Source: Golubevia sp. BC0850 (Eukaryota > Basidiomycota > Exobasidiomycetes > Golubeviales > Golubeviaceae). Taken from it: a stretch of 64,000 bases of DNA. The stretch spans positions 620,001 to 684,000 of the forward strand of contig JAAVVG010000002.1 in assembly GCA_012976225.1 (NCBI GenBank). The letters run 5' to 3'. Below, piece by piece: positions 1-11,000 of this stretch. A program made the position numbers and the translations under genes. Position 1 is the first letter of the stretch. Each line of letters begins with the position of its first letter. Under the pieces are notes generated by a model that did not search any database, was not told where the DNA came from, and worked only from the letters and a program-made list of their open reading frames with translations.

Positions 1-1859
1 CCTTCATCATGTAGCTGGAAAGATTTGAGAGGACAACAGAAGATAGAAAGACCAACATCAGATTCTGTTCACCTGATTCAGGAGAGAAGGAGGCTTTGCC
101 ATAGAAGAAGAAGGTAAAGTCAAATTTACTTACGTTAAAAATTCTCCCAAATGCTCTTTCAACAAAGCAATAGAATCAGCATCCATACTTGTATGAGCAA
201 TAATTCCAGGTAAATTGACTGTTTTGATTTGGAATTAAGATGGGATTCAAAAAGGAGAAAAGGTCAAAAGTTTCAGCTCTTCTTTTCATCGATCCTTCTC
301 TCTTTTCTCCTCTCCCCTTCCCCCTTTCTTTTCCCCTTCCTCCCATCTCTAACGACTCACCAAACAACCTCAACAAATGTTCAGCTCCATAAACCTTACT
401 AGGTTCCATTTCCAAAACCTGATCATCATCTTCAGTAACCTCTCTTCCACCTGTTCCACGTCTCTCGGCCATTTTTGGAACGTGTTGTTTACGCGCTTCA
501 ACATATTGAGCTCTCTCAAATTTGTAAAGAAGGTTTTGTCCTAAGGCTTTGTCGAAGTAAAGTTGAAGACCTGAGATGACTTCTTCAAGGACTGCTCGTG
601 GACGACTGGATGGAGAGGAGAAGAAGGGAGGGAGGAAGGGGAGAGGGAGTAGGAAGAGGGGGAAATGTTTGATAAGAGGACAGGAGAGAAGAAGGAAAGA
701 GGGGAGGCGAGGCGAGGCGAGGGGAACGCAAGTTGAGAGGAGAAAGGAGAAAACAAGATACTCACGCCTTACCGTCCTTCTTCGAAGCTAAATAATGTTC
801 TCGATAGTCTTTCAGGATATCTTGAACACATGGTTTTCGAGGTAAAGGAACGAGCTGAAAGGAAAGTCCAGAGCAAGGAAGTAACAGCATGAGAAGGTGA
901 GATTCCAAAAAATAGACCAAACAGGCAAGTAAAGCCTTCTTCCTCAAAGGTTTCCCCACTTTCTTTCCCTCAGACTGAAGTTTCTATTCCCTCTCAATGA
1001 TAATCAATCCATCTATTTCTAACTCACCTGATTATTCTTCGTGACATTCTCCCAATCATCTACCAATTGAACTTTAAGAGCATCTGGAATGTTGATTCGA
1101 ATCTCTGGTCTCTTTACGAATTCGTCCTCCTATCATGAGGAAAGCAAACGCGTTTTTGAAACCGAGTAAACAATGAGTCAGATTTCCTATCTCATCTCTT
1201 CCTTGTCTTCTCTATCGATAACTTTCCCAACCTCGCAGTAGCCCTCTGGCCATCCCTTTCCCTTCACTGTCAAAAGAGTACTCACCTGTTCCACAGTTTC
1301 CCTAGCTCTCTTAGTCCCTCTACATTCCATCTTATCATCTTTCTCCTTTTCCTTACCATTTCCAACAGATTTCCTAGGAGCAGCTTCCTTTTTCTCTTTA
1401 GCTGGTGGTGGTTTCTGCATCGAATCAATCAAAGCTTTCCGTTTTCTCTGGTTTTCTTCGTTGAATTTTAACATCCTTGATTCTGGTACCCATTCATCCC
1501 ATCTATGGAAAGTAAAGTAGATTAGAGGATGGAAAAGTGGGAAGTGAGAAAAAGAGTTGATAAGGATTGGAAATGATGGAGATGAGGAAGGAGACTTACG
1601 ATTGTTTCCAACCTTGATAATGGACAAAGTAATGTGGACCTGTTGTACCATCTTCTGAATCTTCTTCTGTCCAAATTTTGGCTTTCAATACCTGAGAGGA
1701 GATGAGAGGAGATGAGAGGAGAGGGAATAGTGAGTGAGAAGGAGAGTGAGAATGAGAATTAGAATTAGAATTTGAATGTCGACTAACCTTTGCTTGATAA
1801 ATGAGTGGTCCATGAAAGCATAAGATCTTCTCATTGACTGTGTAAAGTAGTGAATCCAT
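1..1859 (-). CDS. EAF3: Eaf3/MRG15-family chromodomain protein, 3' end outside window
   Basis: MRG15/Eaf3/Alp13 proteins are shared subunits of the NuA4 acetyltransferase and Rpd3S deacetylase complexes and bind methylated H3K36. The first exon (1859-1788) encodes a chromodomain start with LCFHGPLIYQAK. Exon 2 (1691-1600) and exon 3 (1502-1286) complete it (HYQGW, then WDEWVPESR) and add a basic Lys/Glu linker. Later exons near 1130-1028, 853-771, 588-353 and 210-133 encode the MRG domain (KRPEIRINIP, LVPLPRKPCV, SGLQLYFDKALG, LPGIIAHTSMDADS). The last exon visible starts near 18 with TYMMK and runs off the window, so the gene is partial here. I chose the ATG at 1859 because it places the chromodomain at the N terminus as in S. 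pombe Alp13; an in-frame ATG at 1934 would add 25 residues. Confidence 0.92.
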
Positions 1860-1983
1860 TGAATTCAAGTCAAGTCGGGTGAGGTCAAGAGCAAGAAGCA
1901 CTAAGTCGATTGCAATCTCTCCAAAGCTCTCCATCTTCTTGACCTCAACTGCACTTCAACCAAAACTTTTATTCTACCAAACA
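1860..1983. promoter_or_regulatory. Short divergent promoter region, EAF3 / acidic nuclear protein
   Basis: Only about 124 bp separate the two opposing start codons, so both transcripts must start in or near this stretch. No clear TATA box is visible. Confidence 0.5.
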
Positions 1984-2890
1984 ATGCCACCAAAAGAAAT
2001 TTCAGAAGCGCCAGTGACTGACGCTGCCGCTTCAACCACGGCTCCAGCCAAAGAGACTTCCTCAAGGCCAGAAGCTTCAACTGCAGCCTCAAAGACTTCA
2101 GCTTTACTCGACGATCTAGGAGATGAGGACGACGAAGAGGATGATGAAGATTTCGTGAGTATCATGAAAAATCAATCGCCTTTCAAAAGAACTGCTCAAG
2201 GTGACGCGGTATGGGAGCAGCTCAATGGCAAGATTAGATTCGGACAGATGCATGCTTGATGCTCCACACCCATCCATCCCGAGACTCCCCTCAAGCTTCA
2301 AAGAACCACTTTGACTTCTCAGGAGAGCTTGGAATTAGTTTCTAGATCCCTTTAGTTGAATCTGTGGCGTAGGAATCACGCGTTAGAGGGATGAGAGCGA
2401 CTCCCCGTGCCAGACTGCTGAAAGCTTCTAATCTCGAATCTCTCCTCCTTTGTCCCTCCTTGTCCCTCTTTCCATTCTACTTACGCTCAAATAGGAAGAA
2501 GAAGACGACGACGATGAGGATGAAGAGTGAGTGAAACATGCGAATCTCTACCCTCGCAGCTTCTTCCTCTAATCTCTCCAAAACTCTCCTTCTCAAACAG
2601 TGACGATGATTCAGATGAAGATGGAGCCCCTCAAGGAGATGCAAATGAAGAGGACGCTCAAGATCCTGAGGAAGCTCGGTGAGTAAAGTCAATCCGCATA
2701 CCCCGACACCTTGTCTTCTCTCTTTCTTACAAGACTTTCTGACCTCCCCTTTCTTCCGATTTCTTCACCCTTCTTTCTTGTGATTCTCAATACCAGTGAC
2801 ACTTCGACTACCTTAAAACGCAAAGCCGAAGAAGAAGGTCAAGAAGAAACAGAAAAGGAATCTAAATCTGCAAAGAAAGATGAAGAGTAA
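1984..2890 (+). CDS. Small acidic, disordered nuclear protein, unrecognised
   Basis: Four exons (1984-2154, 2495-2526, 2601-2678, 2797-2890) join in phase to give 124 residues. The N-terminal third is rich in Ala, Ser and Thr. The middle, made by exons 1-3, is an almost unbroken Asp/Glu tract, and the C terminus has a basic patch (TLKRKAEEE) followed by mixed charge. There is no globular domain. The profile resembles acidic histone chaperones such as prothymosin-alpha or Chz1, but I do not see the Chz1 core motif, so the function is open. Exon 1 also reads through its donor for 34 codons, but the GTGAGT there and the exact joins downstream favour splicing. The gene diverges from EAF3, another chromatin gene. 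Confidence 0.65.
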
Positions 2891-3557
2891 ACCCAATGAG
2901 ATCCTTCCGTCCCAATTTTCAAATCTAATGAGCTTGAAGTAATTCATCGACTCATTTCTCCAACTGGATTTCATCGAATGCTATTTATTTAAGAACCCTC
3001 CCTCTCTCTCAACACACACCGCCTTCATCCATCTACAGGAAATCTCTTCTCTCAGTGTAGCACTTTACTTTTCCGAAACCCAAGCTTGTTCTCTCATTTC
3101 TGGTCTATTTTTCTCTGAGTCCAAGGTTTTAAGAGTCTAGTCTATCCGGTTCGCAATCAGTTGAGCCACTTGCTCTCCTTTTGTCATCTCGAACTTTCCT
3201 GCGATTTCGCTTGTCGATTTGACAAAGTCAGAGAGATCTAGATTCTAGAGAGCTAGTATGAAATACAAGAGGAATTAGAGAAATGTTGCAGGCAGAGAAA
3301 AAGCGAACTTAAAAGAGAGTGTGGGAAGGCTTACTTGGAGCCAAGTCTAAACAGAAAGGAGAAAACCTTCAAGGCTATGTTCTAGGAGGAAGGGATACAA
3401 GGAAAGATCTGGAAGATAGCTGACAAGGTAAAGATAGAATACAGAGGATCAGAGAAATAGGAAATTGGAAACTTGAGCATGGAAATCAAAGAAAGAAGAA
3501 GGGAAGTTTGAGGTGGCTTGACCTCGTTTTTGAGAGTTGAGAGTGGCTTCCTCTTGA
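2891..3557. other. Convergent 3' regions, no gene seen
   Basis: This stretch holds the 3' ends of the acidic protein gene and the opposing hydrolase gene. Short open frames overlap the hydrolase 3' UTR only. Nothing else is visible. Confidence 0.5.
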
Positions 3558-6082
3558 CTAGAGAACGAGAAGCAATGAAAGAGCAGATCCGAGAGTGAAG
3601 AGATAGAAGGTTCTGATAGAGATGGGAGAAGTTGAAGCTGAATTTCCATCAAGATCTTTAAGACTGATTGGAGTTTTTGGTCCATAGCTTCCACCTGAGG
3701 ATAGAAAAGTGACGTTTCATTAGTAAGAGAAACAGAAGAAACCGGGACTTACTTTTCATCAACTTACCATTTTTGTGTCTTCCACCAGCCACATTCTTGT
3801 CCCCATCACCATCTTTATGTGAACTTGGCATTGGTGGAGGTCTTGGACCAGCTTTGACTTCTTTGTCCAGCAAAGCACTCATCCCTACTGGAGAAGCATA
3901 CATTCTTGAAGCAACATGACCAACTCCGTTTACGATTCCTAAGCGATGTTGAGTTGCACCTGAAAGGTTTGGAATTGGAGTCACTGAGCGAGACAAGTTT
4001 TTGTAGCCATAGAATTCAGTCACATCCTCGTCGTTGCCGGCTAGGAGAGTTTGGTAGGCCTATTGGGTGAGACAACAGAGGATTGAGAAGGTCAGATATG
4101 ATTTCCTAGGCAAGACTTTTGGGGGAAATTTTGTCGACTTACCCAGAAGGCGTAGTTGCGATCCCTCCTGTTTTTACCCCCTTGAGTCTTAACAGCACAA
4201 CTTCTATCACCACCAGAAGCTCGTCCAGAAGTATCCAAAGTTCCAACCAATCTAACCACATCCTTTCTAATCCATTGAGAAAACAGCAATCTCCCTTTCT
4301 CTTCAATTGCAGTAGCGATCCCACCAACTTGAGCCAATTTGAGTTCAACATATCTAGGTTGTTTTCCGTCGAATCCGTATCTCCAATGATTGTAAAGACA
4401 GCCAGTTTTCGAGATGGTTCCAGATTTGTGAGCTCTTGATGGAACTCTAGTAGCTCCGGATGGATTGTCTGGTCTATCTTTAGTGAAATAAACTGAAGAA
4501 GGTGAATTGGCGATGATCATTCTCAAGTGGATTCTAGATTCTCCTAAACCCTCGTCTGCTGATGGTAAAGAGTAAGATCCAATTGCTGACCATCTTTGAA
4601 CTAATTCAGCTCCTGCACTGTGAGCCGTGATGGTAATGTTCTTCATGTTTGGGTAAACTGCTGGATTTGAGAATTGAGCTACTAGTTGATCAAGAACATC
4701 AAAGGTACTGATTTGAGCTAGAAGAAGCTGCTTGGGCGGTCCAGTTGCTAAGAAAAAGAAGAGAAAGAAGAACCTCAGTCAGAAGAGATCCTTTGACTTT
4801 CTCGACTCTTTGTTTACTCACCATCAGCTCCATCGAACAACCCATAAGGACCATCTTGATGCCCTTCAGCTGGCCACCAGAGATTCTTCTTCGGGTTGAA
4901 GAAAGAAGTTCCAGGAGCTGCGTTTCCATCAGAATGAATAAAGAAGTTAGGAGCAACTAGAATTGCATCCGCATCTTGACCATCCAAAGAGACTCCGCCG
5001 TTCTTCAGAGCTTTGTAGACGTTCTCGAAAGCCTGAGGGGCATTTCTGTCTCTTCCATGAATTGAAATATAAGCTGAAGTAGCCGGAGAGACATCCAGAT
5101 CTCTAGATTGATTTTTAGAAAGCTTCTTCGAACTCCTACTACTTTTATGACCAACGGCAGAAGCTTTCTTCGATCCTTTGCTCTCGGCGTTAGACAGTTT
5201 GTGTTGACCTTTCTTGCCTCCTTTCTTTCCAGCTGAAGGTTCTTTAACATTTTGAGATTTGATTTCTTTCCCACCGAGTAGACTAGCTACGACCTTGTCA
5301 CTGATAGGAGTCTCACTCTTCGAGTGCCAGCCGTCGTTGACAAACATTGGTACAGAGGCCTTGGTTCTGAGAGAAGGTCTGAATTGAACCAAACTAGCTC
5401 CTTGAGGTGGTGACGGTGGACCTTGAGGAGTATGAGGCGGAATTAAAGTTGGAAGGTTGATGCTAATTGCAGGTAGTGAGATTGACGGTAGTTGGAGACG
5501 TGGTGTTGAGGGCGAAGATGGACTTGGAGTTGAGACAGAAGGAGTTTCAGCACTGGCAGATTTAGCATCTTCGGCCACTGAAGACACTTTATGAGTTCCA
5601 TCATCTATGATTGTAACCTTTGATGGAGAGTCAGTTGGCTCGGAGAGCTTAGGTCCGTCGGGTAAAGAGACAGTAGAGGCAGGACTGGAAAGAGTTGGAG
5701 AACGTGCAGAAGATAAAGAGAGACTTGAGAGCTCAAGGCTGGAAGTCATGATAGAGCTACTTTGTTCTGGAAGTGAGATTGTGGGAGTTGAAGCTGAAGA
5801 TGAAGAAGGAAGTTGACTTGAAGGATCATCGAGTCGTCGAAGTGGCGTGTGACGGCGAACTCGTTGTGAAGGATGACCATGACTAAACTTGTGGTGTTGA
5901 AGGAGATTGGAGTGTTCTAAAGCTAAAATTGGCTGATTCGTAATAATGTCTGATATCTGATATAGACCATGACTCGATGATAAATCTTGAACTGGAATTG
6001 GAGTGGTGGGGGTTGCAGAAGAAGTCGATAGAGAAGATGCAAACAAAAGCGTCAGGGCTAAGTTTGCGATACGAACTTGCAT
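3558..6082 (-). CDS. Secreted, probably GPI-anchored alpha/beta-hydrolase-like protein
   Basis: Four exons (6082-4822, 4747-4143, 4059-3768, 3694-3558) join in phase to give 764 residues. Residues 1-23 are a signal peptide. Residues 24 to about 330 are Ser/Pro/Thr-rich and low complexity. The core from about 335 begins with AYISIHGRDRNA and contains TAHSAGAE, with the likely nucleophile Ser464 in a His-Ser-Ala-Gly elbow, then HWRYGFDGK and a conserved-looking GYKNLS stretch. The last exon ends in a hydrophobic tail (LFTLGSALSLLLVL), as in GPI-anchor signals. The other acceptor frame for exon 4 lacks such a tail. Fungal proteins with this layout are usually annotated only as alpha/beta hydrolases. 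The substrate is unknown; action at the cell surface is inferred. Confidence 0.75.
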
Positions 6083-6799
6083 CGAATGATGGGAATAACG
6101 AGGATGGTGTAGGAAATTATTTGATTTGAACCTAAACTGGAAGTAAAGAAAGTGCTTGACGAAATTAGAGAGTCAGAGTTGAGTTGAGGTTGCAGAGTTG
6201 GAGAATTAAACGAGGCAGTAAATCTATGAGCAAAGAGAGCAAATGAAAAGAGAGTGATTCTGGAAGAAATAAAATAACTTGAAGGCAATGGAGAAGAGTA
6301 ATGGATAGAGAAGAAGGTAGAGCTGTGAGTGTTTGGACCATGGGATCTTTCAGGGGGGGTGAGACCAAATCTCAGACTGGCGTGGAATGTTGGAAGCTTC
6401 ATCCACGCCAACTTTTGTTGGCTGCCACGCTAAAAAATTTGACAGATTTAAACTGAGCAGTAAGTATGTACATTTGTAATTGCTTCCTTTGAGGCAGCGA
6501 GGCGGGGAAGAGGAGCTCGAAGAAGGAAGAGGGAGAGGGGGGGGGGGTGACGGGTGACTCTTCGAATCTGCGTTGCCGCCAGCAGAGGAAAGATGCTTAT
6601 CTCTACAAAGCATTTTCAGATAATATGAGAAATCAAAACTTTTTGGAATCGTGTTGAGAAGGTGTAGCCGTTGAGAACGAGGTTCGATCATCCTTGTTAC
6701 TTTCGCAATCACAGATTCCAAGCATGCCATCGAGTTGCGTAGAGGAGATTAGCTTCCTCCTATGTTTCCATGCTTCCACACTCTAACTCCTTAAAGAAA
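6083..6799. other. Divergent intergenic region
   Basis: This lies between the starts of the hydrolase (minus) and the sulfoxide reductase (plus). It contains a run of G at about 6538-6547 and pyrimidine-rich stretches. A minus frame at 6350-6730 is low complexity and has no family resemblance. I see no gene. Confidence 0.45.
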
Positions 6800-7957
6800 A
6801 TGGTTCAGTAAGTCAACTCAAAAGTTCAAAGCCAAACATCAGCTCGGGACGCTGATACCATCTCAATCTGGTCCACTCTCTAGCGCCGACGCAGCCTCTC
6901 TCCCACCCAATCTATCTAAAGGAGAATTCTATGAACACCTGGCTTCTCAGCTCTCTTCCCTCCTGTACGGACAACGAAATTGGGTCTCGAACCTCTCGAA
7001 TGCTTCTTCGGTCATATATGCTGCTTTGAACAGGCATGAAAGTTGGAAGGAGAAGAAAGTGAACTGGGCTGGTGAGTGTCTTACAAAAAAGAAATGAAGA
7101 TGGGAGAGTCGAGGCCCCGACAATTGAGCCGGTCGAGTGTGGAACCAGATGGAGATAGACAAAGTATGAGTTCATATCTATAGAATGCAGAAAAGAGCTC
7201 TTCGGGTGTCACTAGGGAGAGGGGGGAGCAACGGTGGAGCTCAATCTTCATACTGATGGTGTAAAAGTTTCCGCCTCTTTCAGCTCCTTGAATTGGTGCT
7301 TTCCAACAAAGTCCTGTTTCGAACTCCTCTTCCAAATGAGAACGGGCTCCTTGCAAAACCCTCGTCTTTCTGCTAAGTGCTGATCTGATGCTCCTCTTTC
7401 CTCTCTCAGGCTTCTACCTCCTCTCGCCTCTCTTTCCTTCTCCAAATCCTATCCCGGTCAAACGACCGACCCTGCTTTTGGGTCCTTTCGCTGGTCTTCC
7501 AGCTTGTCAGCAAATCGCATCGGTCCCAGGTAAAGGTGTATGCGCTGACGCGAGTTCAATTCTACCGCCAGGCCCAGTTCGGGTGGCGAACACAGAAGAA
7601 TATCGTGAGTTTCGGTACTGATGGTCAGTGACATTGAACGCTTTGATGGACTCAAGGGCGACTAATTGAACCCACTGCCATTCCCTCTCACTCTCAGCCG
7701 GTCACATCGCCTGCGACTCGGCGTCGAAATCAGAGATCGTTTTGCCTTTAATTATCTCCAGGTCTTCTCTTGCGAGATACGAACCTTCTATTTCATCAGC
7801 TACTTCGAATTCAGAGTGGGGTGGGAGGGGAGATGGAGATGGAATCATCATCGGAGTTCTCGACATCGATTGTGAAGCAGAGGATGGATTCGACGAAGAA
7901 GACGATGCTGGCTTGACCAAGATTGCCAAAATCATAGTCGATGCTTGCGATTGGTGA
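6800..7957 (+). CDS. Free methionine-(R)-sulfoxide reductase (GAF domain)
   Basis: fRMsr reduces free methionine-R-sulfoxide in the cytosol and belongs to the GAF fold; the yeast example is YKL069W. Four exons (6800-6807, 6884-7071, 7410-7604, 7698-7957) join in phase to give 216 residues. The first exon is only 8 nt, and its join gives MVHADAASLPPNLSKGEFYE, which lines up with the start of the yeast protein. The core shows NWVSNLSNASS, WAGFYLL, LLLGPFAGLPAC, GKGVCADAS and PGHIACDSASKSEIVLP. The three cysteines used in catalysis by this family are present in those last three motifs. The C-terminal GVLDIDC motif is intact. Intron 3 is the longest at 338 nt. Confidence 0.93.
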
Positions 7958-8082
7958 TCAATTCTGTAAAATCAAGTCTATAGAGAACCGTAATGAGAAT
8001 TATAACACTGAATGGCAAGTTCTTAAAGAAATAGGAATACAAGTTTCAGTGAAGGGGAATATAAAAAAGGAAACTGGCTTCA

Positions 8083-11000
8083 TCATTTCTTCGTTCTTGC
8101 TGAACGTCGAAGTGCTGTTTCTCCTGCAGCTTCTTTCTGCTGCTGCTGCTGCTGCTCCTCTTGTTCGTCCTCCTGGTCGTCTTGCTCTTGCTCTGCCTCG
8201 TTTTCACCTTCGTTTTCACCCTCGTTTTCACCCTCTCCGCCTGGCTGTTCTCCCTCTGCCCTTCCTTCTTCGTTTCCTTGTCCGTTTCCCTCTCCCTCCC
8301 CTTCCTCTCCATTGCCACCTTGATCACCGCCCAATCGATCGATCTCATCCTCATCTTCATCCTCTTCCTCGTCCTCTTCCTCATCCTCTAGCCTCCTGAT
8401 TCGCTCTCTTCGAAGCTTGTCATCTTGACGTCTCTTGCGCTCACGCTTGGCTTCTCCTGCTAAAGCGTAAGGATTGTTACTCCGATATTTCTTCTCCAGT
8501 AGATAAGAGAGGCTATTACCGTTTCTGAAAGGTCTGAAGGCCTTGATGTATGTATCGCTGGAACTCTTTTTGGATGGGTTGGAGCCAGAAGGTCTCGGTT
8601 CCTCGAACAAAGTTTTGAAGAGAACAGGGGCCCAGTAGGGTATCTGTATCGGAAATGGGAAAGAGGCAAAGGTCAGAAGGTCAGACGGCCAGCTCGCTCT
8701 AGCACTGATTTCTTCTTCCAGTCGGCACTCACCACCTCATTCCTTGATCTGGCGAGACTGCGTAAGACATTTCTCGCTCTGTCTTTCATCTGCACGACGT
8801 TGGGTCTCCTCAGAGCCTCTGCATAATCCGGATCATTCTTGGTGTCTGCATAGGGTTTCGTTGACGTTTCGCCTTCGCATTTGAAGTTGGCGTGCCAATA
8901 GAGACCTTCCATCAAGGCTACAGTCTCTTCTTCACTCCAGGTGGTTCTCCCTTGCATGTTTCCTCCAGTAGCATAGCGTGTGTTAAACGCGATATGCTTC
9001 ATGGAAATGACACCGAGTCTTCGGGGAGAAGCTTGAGGAGCTCTTCTGTCACAGGTAAGACCGTGATCCGAATCTCTCCCAGAGTCAAGCAAGTCGTCGA
9101 TGTCTAGCTCTGACATGTCGTCCAGCTCGTTGCGTGACCCAGTCCTTCCGAGTTCCTTGTCTCTCCTCTGAGATTGGCTAGCTCCGTCGCTCCTCCTCCT
9201 AGAGGACTGAGAGGCTGCTAGATTAGTCCGTTGAGAGCGATTGGATGCAGCCATGTTCCTTGAAGACTCAAAGCCTGGTCGAGACCTAGGAAATGCATCA
9301 TCGCCTAGTTCGAGATCTAGGTCCGAATCGTCTTCTTCTCTTCCGTTAGATTTTAAGGGATTGACAGGAGGAGATCTTGCTCCTGGTTCTTCTGAGGCGA
9401 AGCTTCCTCTCCTGTTGAAGACTGCAGATCGACGAGACTGATTCCCTGATTTCCCCCTTTGGCCGCCTCGGAGTCCAGATCCACTCGCGATTCCACTAGC
9501 AGCTCTGCCAACCTCGCCGAAGAGAGCTGATTTTGAGTCTGGATCGGCATCCAAAGGATCGACGCCCGGAGGACCATCGTCGAGATCAGGCATGTCGACG
9601 TCCATCTCGAGGTTTGGAAACTGGTTCGAGTTTGCTCGTCGAGGAGTCGAGCTGGTGGCAGCGACATCGGTGTCGTCGACAGACTTCCCTTTTCCCTTGG
9701 AAGAAGAGCCTCCAAGAAGACCTTTGCGAGGAGTACTGCCTAGAGGAGCGTAGCCAGACGACCTCTTACCTGTGATGCTGGAGGCGTCTTCTTCCTCCTC
9801 TTCCTCAGTGGCAGAGCTGGCCAGAAGAGCAGCAGCAGCTCGAGAGTCTTCTTGAGCTTGCTTCTTCTTGAGTTTCTTCTTGTCTTGCTTCTTCTTGTTC
9901 TTCTCCTTCTCCTTCGCCGTCTGAGCAGCTGTACTATCCTTGTCGAAGAAGATGTCCTCTCCTTCTCTGAACCCTGACTGAGAATCGAAGCCTCTCTCTC
10001 TGACACCTCTGTTTGACGGCTTGAGGAGGGTGTGAGTATTCGTTTGAGGGGCGTTCGTCTTGATCAACTTGTTGTTGTGATCGAATGCTAAGCGATCGGA
10101 CGGAACAGCGACGGATCTGGAGTTGTTGTTGGGATACCTTCTTGATGGTGAATTGATGGAACTTTCCAGAAGTCTCTTCTGCTTCGTCTGAGAGCTCGTG
10201 AGGATAGATTTACGTGCGCTTTCAGCTTTCATCTTGGCCATGAGTTTGGCAGGTGATCTATCGTCCGACTCTTCCAGACCTTCGAAAGGAGTCGATTCCT
10301 GTCTGGGTCGACGAAGCGTCCGCTCCTCACCGCTCTCCAGATCTTCTTCCTCGGAATCAGAGAACATGGCGTCGGGAAGGCTTTGAGCAGCACCGTCCAA
10401 TCCATCATCCATCTCAGCATCTTGCTCCTGTTCTTCGTCTTCTTGTTCTTCATCTTGAGACTCCATCTCCGCATCCTCAGAATTGGGAGGTGGCGATCGA
10501 GTCCGAAGAAGGTTCTCTTCTCTCTCGTATCTCATAGAGAATTTCGATTCCGGACTTGTGAAGAAGAAAGGAGGAAGAGAGGGGTGTAAGATACCAAGTC
10601 ATTCAAGAGAAGGTTCGTGGGCGAAGGAACGAAGCCTCTACATCAAAAAAGGCTACTCACCCGTCCTCGTCTTCCGCGTCTGACGCATTCCTTCCAACCT
10701 CACTCGATCTTTCTTCCTCATTCTCATCATTCTCTGAATCGTACTGGTCTTCACTTTCCCTTCCTCTCTTCCTACTGTCTGAAGATTGACTCGACGAAGC
10801 CAGCCTTGACTTCTCCAGTTCTTCAAGGTAGCCAGCAAGACTCTTGTCTTGAACGTCCTCAGCCATGTGACCGACGACAGAGAGAATGAAGTTGCTCAAC
10901 TTGCTAGCGACTGGAGGATCTTGCTTCTCCTTTCCAGAAGCTGAGTGAAGAGGGAACTTCTCTGCCAGAGCTTTCCAATCGAGAGTTGAGCTCGAGGCCA

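Noticed and set aside
6350-6730. A 126-codon minus-strand frame upstream of the hydrolase gene
   Set aside because: It is low complexity (Pro/Ser runs), has no splice support or family resemblance, and lies where a leader is expected.
8161-8399. Plus-strand frames rich in Leu/Phe/Val opposite the TRF-like C terminus
   Set aside because: They are the antisense of a Glu/Asp/Gln-rich coding tail; such composition gives hydrophobic frames automatically.
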